Source of the DNA: a virus
DNA length: 28,804 bases
Virus record (IMG/VR): IMGVR_UViG_3300037258_000398
Coordinates: 1-28,804 of that record
Direction: 5' to 3' (one strand)
A model generated the notes under the pieces. That model searched no databases. It saw only the letters and a program-made list of their open reading frames with translations, and was not told the origin of the DNA. Position numbers and translations under genes: made by a program. Below, piece after piece: positions 5,838 through 11,845 of this stretch; within the stretch, counting starts at the first letter, position 1; every line of letters begins with the position of its first letter.

Positions 5838-6362
5838 TCATTGCCCGCTCGTACCCGGGAAAAAGCAGGTCGGCATGCCATCGCCGATCGCGAACAGCGT
5901 CGGCTGGCCATCGGGCGCGCTCTGGCCCCATTCGATGATGTCGGACGGCACCTCGCGCCAGCTGCCGCGATCGAGCCACCACCATTGATCGGCGCCATCG
6001 TGATGGCTCACGCGGAATTGGGTGTGCACCACGTCGCTGTGGGCGCAGCAGCCGACAAAGCCGAGGCGCTTCTGTGCCGCCGGCGTCAGCTGGGCGCGTT
6101 CGTACCAGGCGTGGACGGAAGGATCAGAGCTCGCATAGCGGCCATCGTCATGGGCCATCGCTGCCGTGACAATGAGGATCGTCGCGGCGACGATGGCGGC
6201 CGCAATCCAAAGCGCCACCAGCCTTCGATCGCGGGCGATCGCATGATCGACCGCCGGCGCGGCACAATGCGGGAAATCGCCGTGAGCCGTCAGGCTGTCG
6301 TCCGGTGGAAGCATGACGCGCGCTCCCTCTTTCCTGGCGGCTTCGAATAGGGACACGGTCAC
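5838..6362 (-). CDS. single-pass membrane protein with conserved C-terminal domain
   Basis: A 174-residue protein starting at a GTG that overlaps the previous stop (GTGA). There is a polar N-terminus, one transmembrane helix at about 49-69 (LWIAAAIVAATILIVTAAMA) and then a soluble domain with FVGCCAHSDVVHTQFRV (102-118), a Trp-rich WWWLDRGSWREVPSD and a terminal CFFPG. Proteins of this style, with a Cys-Cys motif and a final CF-P-G, occur as hypotheticals in rhizobial genomes and prophages. The domain probably faces the periplasm and could hold disulphides. It sits between envelope-targeted genes in the lysis region. No enzymatic motif is recognised. Confidence 0.75.
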   Translation of the reverse strand: MTVSLFEAARKEGARVMLPPDDSLTAHGDFPHCAAPAVDHAIARDRRLVALWIAAAIVAATILIVTAAMAHDDGRYASSDPSVHAWYERAQLTPAAQKRLGFVGCCAHSDVVHTQFRVSHHDGADQWWWLDRGSWREVPSDIIEWGQSAPDGQPTLFAIGDGMPTCFFPGTSGQ

Positions 6363-6610
6363 TTGCCGTGCGCCTTGCGGATCGCGTCGACGCAGGTGCG
6401 GCTCAGGTCGCGCCGATGCGTCTTGAAGCAGGCGATGATACCGCCGTAATGGCCGAGCCCGGCCTCGACGAGCTGGCCTATCGAGCAGAGGCGCTTCGCT
6501 TCGGGCTCACAGAACTGGCGCTCTGCGGCCGTGTAGGCCAATGCTTGCACAGGTATGGCCTCAGCGCCGCACAACGCGATGCCGAGGGCGATGATGAACG
6601 TGCGCCGCAT
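6359..6610 (-). CDS. secreted Cys-rich small protein
   Basis: An 83-residue protein with an N-terminal signal peptide (MRRTFIIALGIALCGAEA, predicted cleavage after about residue 24). The mature part has regularly spaced cysteines: FCEPEAKRLCSIG, IIACFKTHRRDLSRTC. The pattern C-x7-C...C-x10-C with an LS/T-x-C close resembles a single Cys-rich GLG1/FGFR-type repeat, a module also found in small bacterial periplasmic proteins. Its first 50 bases overlap the end of the RlpA-like gene in another frame, and its stop overlaps the next GTG. A periplasmic role is inferred; partner unknown. Confidence 0.65.
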   Translation of the reverse strand: MRRTFIIALGIALCGAEAIPVQALAYTAAERQFCEPEAKRLCSIGQLVEAGLGHYGGIIACFKTHRRDLSRTCVDAIRKAHGK

Positions 6611-6974
6611 GAACTGCTCCTAATGAAAGAACATCGACAGTGACCCGCGCCAGGCCGGAGAAGCCCAGCGCATTGGCGCCAGTCGGCGTCAGATCGATGA
6701 TGCGGCCGCGCACGTAGGGGCCGCGATCGTTGATGCGCACCAGGATGCAATTGCCCGGGGCACTTCCGCTTGGAAGGCGGCACACCTTGACCAGGGTGCC
6801 GAAAGGCACGGGGAGGCCGTCGAGGCGCCGCATGGCGGCGGTCAAGCCGGCCGGATCGAAATGTTCGCCACTCGCGGTCAGGCGGCCATAGCCATAAACC
6901 GAAGCGAGGCCGGTTTCGGCCTGTACGATCGTGACACCAGCGCAGAGCGCCATCGCGGCGAGAAAGGCTCGCAT
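6561..6974 (-). CDS. RlpA-like double-psi beta-barrel protein
   Basis: A 137-residue secreted protein. It has a signal peptide (1-19, cleavage about IVQA/ET), then a double-psi beta-barrel with the RlpA signature: GLASVYGYGRLTASGEHFDP (22-41), LTAAMRRLDG, VPFGTLVKV (57-64) and VRINDRGPYVRGRIIDLT (79-96). The last is the strongest match. RlpA proteins act on peptidoglycan (denuded glycan in Pseudomonas RlpA). There is no SPOR domain and no lipobox, so this is a minimal barrel form with a basic His-rich tail. GGGG eight bases before the ATG may be the ribosome site. It opens the envelope/lysis run downstream of the plus-strand methyltransferase region. A part in wall opening at lysis, or wall remodelling during infection, is inferred. 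Confidence 0.9.
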   Translation of the reverse strand: MRAFLAAMALCAGVTIVQAETGLASVYGYGRLTASGEHFDPAGLTAAMRRLDGLPVPFGTLVKVCRLPSGSAPGNCILVRINDRGPYVRGRIIDLTPTGANALGFSGLARVTVDVLSLGAVHAAHVHHRPRHRVVRR

Positions 6975-7010
6975 TGCATTTTCCCCACATAGGCGATTTA
7001 GGATTGACGA

Positions 7011-7042
7011 GCCGCGCTTTTTTGCGCGAGCGTTAGCGCGGC
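7011..7042. promoter_or_regulatory. alternative stem-loop between divergent genes
   Basis: GCCGCGCT (7011-7018) is perfectly complementary to AGCGCGGC (7035-7042). The inner CGCGC (7013-7017) can instead pair with GCGCG (7024-7028) around a six-T loop. These two hairpins are mutually exclusive. The element lies in the 80-base gap between the RlpA-like start and the methyltransferase start. No U tract follows on either strand, so it is not a standard terminator. An operator or leader structure is inference. Confidence 0.4.
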
Positions 7043-7054
7043 AGCGGAGGCCGC

Positions 7055-7996
7055 ATGCCTTCAGGAGCGTGGATGATGACGCTGACGCCGGAAATGCTTC
7101 GCGGCTGGTATCATTCGATAGAATTGCAGCCGGGCCTATTCACTTCCGGGCTTCCGCTGCGCGCATTATCCAATATCGCGATCGTTCGGAAAATCCTGGG
7201 GCGCTGCGAGGTGCAAGACGCCACGTGCCTCGATATCGGCACGATGGAGGGGCTGTTTTCAGTGCTGCTGCATCGTCGTGGCGCGCGGCGCGTCTTCGCC
7301 TGCGACCGTTACGATTTGCGAAACCGAATCGATATCGTCTGCGATGCACTGCGCATACCGTTGACCTATCTCAGCAGGGTGACGCTCGCCGACGCGCGAC
7401 GCATGCTGCCTCACCTGGTCGCCGACCCGTTCGATCTGATCATCTTCTCAGGGGTGCTCTACCACATGTATGATCCGATGACGGGCATCGCCTTGGTGCG
7501 ATCGATGCTGCGCCCCGGCGGCATCGCGATCATAGAGACGGCCGCTTACATGTCGCGAGGATCGGTCAGTTATTTCAATGTGCGCGGCAAGAATGCGGCC
7601 GATGTTCACAATTACTGGATGATGAGCGTCGAGTTGCTAGATTATTTGTTGCGCTATTTTCGTCTGAAGGCGCTGGACTGCGCATTCCTGCCGGTCAACA
7701 ATTTGACGGCTGAAGACGGATCGTCGTTACTTCGCGTCTGCGTCGCCTGCGAGGCCGTGAAGGACGCCCTTGCTGAACCGCCCGACGAATATATGAACTT
7801 CGCAGCGCGTGACGACGCGGTGGAATTTCCTGATTGGCTGACGGCCAAATCAGCTACACCGCTTCGTTATCAAATTACGGAAAGCAGGACGGCCTATGCA
7901 TCAGGCGCCTTGAATCTCTTCGAGACGATCAGCGCAACGGCGGCGACCGACTTTTGCGACGATGATGCTATCCTGTCGCTCGGCGCCCAATATTAA
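7055..7996 (+). CDS. class I SAM-dependent methyltransferase
   Basis: A 313-residue methyltransferase, the only plus-strand gene inside the late region. WYHSIELQPGLFTSG (about 18-32) precedes motif I ATCLDIGTMEGLFSVLL, then RRGARRVFACDRYD, and FDLIIFSGVLYHMYDP (the D-x4-S-x-V-L-Y-H-hydrophobic motif after motif III). This organisation recalls CmoB/DUF1698-like methyltransferases and those in polysaccharide clusters; the acceptor is unknown. The start is ambiguous: GGAGG is only four bases from the ATG at 7055, while AGGAG is five and eight bases before ATGs at 7073 and 7076, which may be the true start. Its stop overlaps the opposing fibre gene stop in TTAA. It is AT-richer than its neighbours (57 G+C of 120 bases at 7561-7680), suggesting recent acquisition. 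Confidence 0.9.
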   Translation: MPSGAWMMTLTPEMLRGWYHSIELQPGLFTSGLPLRALSNIAIVRKILGRCEVQDATCLDIGTMEGLFSVLLHRRGARRVFACDRYDLRNRIDIVCDALRIPLTYLSRVTLADARRMLPHLVADPFDLIIFSGVLYHMYDPMTGIALVRSMLRPGGIAIIETAAYMSRGSVSYFNVRGKNAADVHNYWMMSVELLDYLLRYFRLKALDCAFLPVNNLTAEDGSSLLRVCVACEAVKDALAEPPDEYMNFAARDDAVEFPDWLTAKSATPLRYQITESRTAYASGALNLFETISATAATDFCDDDAILSLGAQY

Positions 7997-9483
7997 CGTC
8001 TTCGCCGCGCGCCGATGAAGCCGAATGCGCTGCATGTCGAGACGGAGAAGATGGCGAGCGTGCTCATATAAATCGTCGTGGTCGACGCGAGGCTGAAACG
8101 CTTCGGCGTTAATGAAACCTGCGGATTGCCCCAATTAACGAAGATCGTGTCATTGGCGCCATTGTAGAGAAGGCCAAAACCATTGTCGGCGCTTTCGGGC
8201 GATGTGGCCGGGAACGTAGCGCTCGCCGTGCTCAGCCAGCCTGAAATTACACGTAGCGTCGTCGTCGAACCGCCGGTCAAGGCGACACAGCCCCACACAT
8301 CCCAATCACCAGCCGTCAACGAAATGCTCGTCACGTCCTTGACGGTCGTAGTTGCCAGCGAAACCGCGGCATTCGACAGGATCGATGAAGACACATATTC
8401 GCCGACGAAACCCGCGCCAGCATTATTGTTTGTAGCCGTGCCCTTGACGCCCTCCGCCAACGTCAGGGCGCCGGCGCCAGTCAGCGTCACGTTGGGAAAG
8501 TTGAGAATGTTGCCCGTGACGGTGGCATTGGCGCAATTGAAGACGTTGGCGATCGTCTGTCCGGAGTCGAAATAAAAGAGATCGGCGGCGGGATCGAAGG
8601 CCGCGTGGGCGTCGCTGGAAAACTGAAACATTTTTTTCCAGCCGACGGTGCCTTCAGCGGTTACGAGAATACCGACGTCGGTCGTCGCTCCTTGAACGCT
8701 TCCATAGGAATTGAGATATATCCCCCATCGATGGGTAATCGAAGCGCCCGTGGCGCCGCCGACCGCGGCATCGAGCCCAACGATGATCTGAGCGGAGCCG
8801 CTGGCGTCGACAAAGACATACCCGTTGACGCCCTCCATGATGCCGACATCGGCAGCGACATTGGTATAGGCCGTTCCGGCCAGAGCCGTGATCGAATTCA
8901 GCGCGTTGGTCGTTTCGCAATTCACGGCAAACATGCCAGCTTGGAAGCCGCCGTTTACGCCACCGCCCTGGGCCACGCCGGAAGCAAGAGTGAGATTGCC
9001 GCGAACGGCGGTCACATTCGAATTGCGCAGACCGAAGCTGTCGGTCCCGGTGCCACCGAGCGTATTCTGATAGGTCGCATTGACCAGGCCGAAGGGATAG
9101 GGACCCGTCGTCGTTCCCGAGCGTGGACCCGCCAGCGTCGGTCCCGCGCTGGCGCCAGGCTGGTGAAAGAGGCTCCAGCGGCCGGCGCCTTGCGACACCG
9201 CCGTCACGAGGTCGCCTGGCGCCGCGGTAAGGCTCGCACCGGCGGGACAGTTCAGATTGGTTGAATTGACGAAAGTAGGCGTACCCGTGAAGCGCAGCCT
9301 GACCCGCGCGCCGTCCGGCCACCGTGGCAATCGCGCAATCGTTCCGCTGCCCGATATCACATAGGAACTGGCATCGAGGCTGAGGCGCAATTCCGGTGTC
9401 GACGGAATCCTGCCGCCGAACCGCGGCATCGGCGGAATATTCGGCAGCGCCGGAACGACGGCGGTGCGATTGCTCCACAACAT
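7993..9483 (-). CDS. large tail fibre / receptor-binding protein
   Basis: A 496-residue protein, beta-rich and full of Gly, Ala, Thr and Asn. The N-terminal part (25-110) has strand-rich sequence ending GRWSLFHQP, a common ending of small phage fibre domains. The centre (about 125-345) has irregular repeats. The C-terminal 150 residues match a widely shared fibre head domain: GTATNNNAGAGFVGEYVSSS (348-367), then VTSISLTAGDWDVWG (384-398) and a beta-sandwich pattern to the end. It starts in a TAATG overlap with the 128-aa gene. Binding the bacterial surface is inferred from its position after the J-like gene and this C-terminal domain. Confidence 0.82.
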   Translation of the reverse strand: MLWSNRTAVVPALPNIPPMPRFGGRIPSTPELRLSLDASSYVISGSGTIARLPRWPDGARVRLRFTGTPTFVNSTNLNCPAGASLTAAPGDLVTAVSQGAGRWSLFHQPGASAGPTLAGPRSGTTTGPYPFGLVNATYQNTLGGTGTDSFGLRNSNVTAVRGNLTLASGVAQGGGVNGGFQAGMFAVNCETTNALNSITALAGTAYTNVAADVGIMEGVNGYVFVDASGSAQIIVGLDAAVGGATGASITHRWGIYLNSYGSVQGATTDVGILVTAEGTVGWKKMFQFSSDAHAAFDPAADLFYFDSGQTIANVFNCANATVTGNILNFPNVTLTGAGALTLAEGVKGTATNNNAGAGFVGEYVSSSILSNAAVSLATTTVKDVTSISLTAGDWDVWGCVALTGGSTTTLRVISGWLSTASATFPATSPESADNGFGLLYNGANDTIFVNWGNPQVSLTPKRFSLASTTTIYMSTLAIFSVSTCSAFGFIGARRRR

Positions 9484-9869
9484 TAGATGTCACCGCCATA
9501 GGCGAAGACGTTGAAGGTCTCCGCATTGTTGGTCGAGGCCTTCAGACTCCAGCCGCTCTGCAGCGTGAACGATTCAGGAAAGCTGAAATCATCCTGCCAG
9601 CCGGGAACGGTTCCCGACGGCGTCGTCGCCGTCACCGGACGCTCGTCGTAAAGCCGGGTGTTTGTTCCATCGGAAACAAACAGCCGGATCATGCCTGCCG
9701 TGACAGTACCGACGCCTTCGATGCGGCCGCCCGTGAGGCGCGAGCCGCCCGATCCGGCTGTCACAATGGTCCCATAGGTCCCGGTCGCGCCGTCGCGATT
9801 GGTGTTGCCGGTCAGGATCTGTTGCTGCCAAACCTTGGCCGTTTCGACGTATGTCGGCGAGGTCCCCAT
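9483..9869 (-). CDS. hypothetical virion-associated protein (128 aa)
   Basis: A 128-residue protein with AAGGA eight bases before the ATG. The sequence has YVETAKVWQQQILTGNTNRDG at the start, a middle with TAGSGGSRLTGGRIEGVG and a second half rich in Trp and Ser (GWQDDFSFPESFTLQSGWSL), suggesting a compact beta fold. It lies between the Mtd-N-like protein and the large fibre and overlaps the latter, so it is probably a fibre-associated baseplate or tail-tip component, a trimming chaperone, or a head domain encoded separately. I do not recognise the family. Confidence 0.68.
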   Translation of the reverse strand: MGTSPTYVETAKVWQQQILTGNTNRDGATGTYGTIVTAGSGGSRLTGGRIEGVGTVTAGMIRLFVSDGTNTRLYDERPVTATTPSGTVPGWQDDFSFPESFTLQSGWSLKASTNNAETFNVFAYGGDI

Positions 9870-9910
9870 AGCGATGTCCTTTTCAGATTTCGGGAAGGAG
9901 GAAGGGTGCT

Positions 9911-10144
9911 TTAGGAGCAGCTCGACGCGAGCACGACATTCTGGATGGTGCCAGCGGCAAGCAGCGCGATCTGCGCCTGCACGTAAGCTTCCGTCGCCTG
10001 GGGATGGCCGCCGGCGGTAGTGCCATCATGCAGCACCAGCCGGAAATTCGTCATTTCTGGTGTGACTTCACCCGCGGCGCCGGTGAAGCCTGCAACCTGC
10101 GTTGCGGTGCCGCGTCGGAGTTGAACCTGCGTTGCCGTGCTCAT
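9911..10144 (-). CDS. stand-alone Mtd N-terminal-like domain protein
   Basis: A 77-residue protein that matches the N-terminal domain of major tropism determinant (Mtd)-type phage receptor-binding proteins: VQLRRGTATQVAGF (7-20), then GEVTPEMTNF and RLVLHDGTTAGG (25-46). In Mtd-like proteins this domain attaches the fibre to the virion and is followed by a C-type lectin domain. Here the protein ends after a short helix (QATEAYVQAQIALLAAG). No lectin domain follows, so it is either a separate adaptor or a trimmed fibre. The ATG overlaps the stop of the collagen-like fibre gene (ATGA), implying coupled synthesis with that fibre. Confidence 0.8.
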   Translation of the reverse strand: MSTATQVQLRRGTATQVAGFTGAAGEVTPEMTNFRLVLHDGTTAGGHPQATEAYVQAQIALLAAGTIQNVVLASSCS

Positions 10145-11832
10145 GCTGCCAATCCGTAATCGAAGCTTTCAAGGACGCTGTCGGTGACGCTGCCAAGATC
10201 GCCGACAGGGACGGTTCCCCCGATCGGCATGCCCGATGACCAATCCGCCGTTGTGTTCGAATCCTTGGCGAACAGCACGAACGGCGACACATCGGTTTCC
10301 ATGAAGATAAACGGCGGGGATTCGTTGTCGTAGGCCGCACGCTGCGCCAGCGTGCCGGTGGCGTTGGGCGAAATCCCCTCGCCCTGATCGCCCTGAATAC
10401 CTTGCGACCCGTCGTCGCCCTTTTCGCCGGCAATCGAAATGAACCAGTTCGACGCCGCGCCAGAGCCTTCCACGTCATCGACGTCGATCGTCAGCATCGA
10501 ACCGCTATAGGAGGTCAGCACGCCTTCCATGATCTTGCTAACGTCTGCCGAAATGACCCGCAGCCGTTGTCCAAACGTCCATGCGATGCCGAGCTGGGTC
10601 GAGAAGCTTGCACTGCCGGTGCCGACCGAGACGCTTGACGTGCTCGTTCCGGAAATGACCGGCGTGGGTCCTTGCGTCCCGACCGGGCCGGGTCCGCCCG
10701 TCGCGCCCTGGATGCCCTGCAGGCCGCCAACCGAAATCGTCCAGGAGGAAGCCGTGCCGGCACCGTTGACGCCGTCGACATTGATGACCAGCGCCGCGCC
10801 GGAATAGGACGTGACCAGGCCCGACAGGCTGATCGATAGGTCCGCGCTGGTGGCGACTAGGCGCTGGCCAGATTGCCAGGCAATTCCCGACTGGGTGGTG
10901 AACGAGCGGCTGCCGGCGCCGGCAGTCACGCTCGACGTCGACGTGCCCTGGATGACCGGCGTGGCACCGGTGTCGCCCTTCGCTCCGATCAGGCCCCATG
11001 TGCCGGGGTTGGTGGCTGGGTCGACATTGGTGCTGTCCAAGAACGCCAGATAGGCGCGGCCATTGCGGTCGACGATGTCGTTGACGACGTAGGCCGTGCC
11101 GCTGTCCCATACGCCGCGGCTGTTGATGCCGATCGGCGTTGCCTGCAGCACCCAGGCGCCGGAAACCTTCAGCCACTGCTGCCAGGCGCCGGCATTGGTC
11201 TTCAGCGCATATTGGCCATCATCCCCGATGCCGGGATCCGGCGCCGCGCCGGTCACCGAGTAGATGACGCCGGCACCGGCGAGCAGCGTGAGCAGCTGCC
11301 GCGTGGTGGCCTGCGTCAATGACGGGTCGTTGCGCTGCCATGAATTGGGAATGATGCGGTAGGCGTAATCGACGACGGTCGCCGTGTGGGTGCCGGACTG
11401 CGACCCGGACGTGTTGATCGCTGCGCCACCGGGCGAAGCCGACACCGATGCACTGCTGCCGCTGATCGAGGAGCCGACGATATAATATTCTGTCCCTGCC
11501 GTGAGGCCTGTGGGCAACGCGCCAGTCGTGGCAAGCTTGATTCCGTCGTTGGGTTGCGGCGCATAGCCGGCAGGAAACGCGATGACGCCCGGGCTGGCGA
11601 TCGTGATCGTGACCGTGCCGGAAATCGGCGTGACCGCGATCGGGTCCATGAATGTGCCCGAGGCGTAGCCGGGCGAGTCGATGCTGTCGATAATCGCCGA
11701 GGCATTGAGCGCCGGGATGAACAGCTCGTCGCCCTGCACCACCGTCGCCGGCAGCCACGCGACGCCGGTGCCGGTGAAGGTTTTCGAGCCGTTGGTGACC
11801 GCGACGGTGCCGGTCGCGTAGGAGGTGGGCAT
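10141..11832 (-). CDS. modular tail fibre with collagen-like segments
   Basis: A 563-residue fibre. Residues 1-160 are beta-rich (MPTSYATGTVAVTNGSKTFT at the start, a common phage fibre beginning). At about 195-235 lies a short segment ending GAWQQWLKVSGAWV. At 239-283 lies a carbohydrate-binding-like RGVWDSGTAYVVNDIVDRNG with the end TWGLIG, resembling chitin-binding type-V/XII modules. Two copies of an 80-residue beta module follow (291-370, 390-469), each followed by Gly-x-y runs (GLQGIQGATGGPGPVG; GEKGDDGSQGIQGDQGEG). A short C-terminal region closes it. Collagen-like runs form trimeric rods in phage fibres. It sits directly after the J-like gene. Confidence 0.85.
   Translation of the reverse strand: MPTSYATGTVAVTNGSKTFTGTGVAWLPATVVQGDELFIPALNASAIIDSIDSPGYASGTFMDPIAVTPISGTVTITIASPGVIAFPAGYAPQPNDGIKLATTGALPTGLTAGTEYYIVGSSISGSSASVSASPGGAAINTSGSQSGTHTATVVDYAYRIIPNSWQRNDPSLTQATTRQLLTLLAGAGVIYSVTGAAPDPGIGDDGQYALKTNAGAWQQWLKVSGAWVLQATPIGINSRGVWDSGTAYVVNDIVDRNGRAYLAFLDSTNVDPATNPGTWGLIGAKGDTGATPVIQGTSTSSVTAGAGSRSFTTQSGIAWQSGQRLVATSADLSISLSGLVTSYSGAALVINVDGVNGAGTASSWTISVGGLQGIQGATGGPGPVGTQGPTPVISGTSTSSVSVGTGSASFSTQLGIAWTFGQRLRVISADVSKIMEGVLTSYSGSMLTIDVDDVEGSGAASNWFISIAGEKGDDGSQGIQGDQGEGISPNATGTLAQRAAYDNESPPFIFMETDVSPFVLFAKDSNTTADWSSGMPIGGTVPVGDLGSVTDSVLESFDYGLAA
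10426..10962 (-). repeat. two tandem fibre modules, period 99 residues
   Basis: The beta module at 10962-10723 (residues 291-370) recurs at 10665-10426 (residues 390-469) with no gap in the alignment. Shared landmarks include TPVI-x-GTSTSSV, GIAW-x2-GQRL, LTSYSG or VTSYSG, and the SW/NW-x-IS ending. The copies are about 99 residues apart including the collagen-like linker. The divergence between copies shows the duplication is not recent. Confidence 0.9.
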
Positions 11833-11845
11833 CTGTCAGCTCTGG

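Noticed and set aside
5743-5841. 33-codon minus-strand frame beginning at an ATGA overlap with the 174-aa gene
   Set aside because: The overlap is tempting, but the product is rich in Pro, Ser and Ala without structure and competes with the more protein-like 48-aa frame; undecided but not listed.
7993-10144. Diversity-generating retroelement acting on the Mtd-like locus
   Set aside because: No reverse transcriptase gene, no template/variable repeat pair and no C-type lectin domain were seen in the window.
7993-11832. Invertible fibre segment for the serine recombinase
   Set aside because: No inverted repeats flanking fibre sequence and no alternative fibre ends in opposite orientation were seen by eye.
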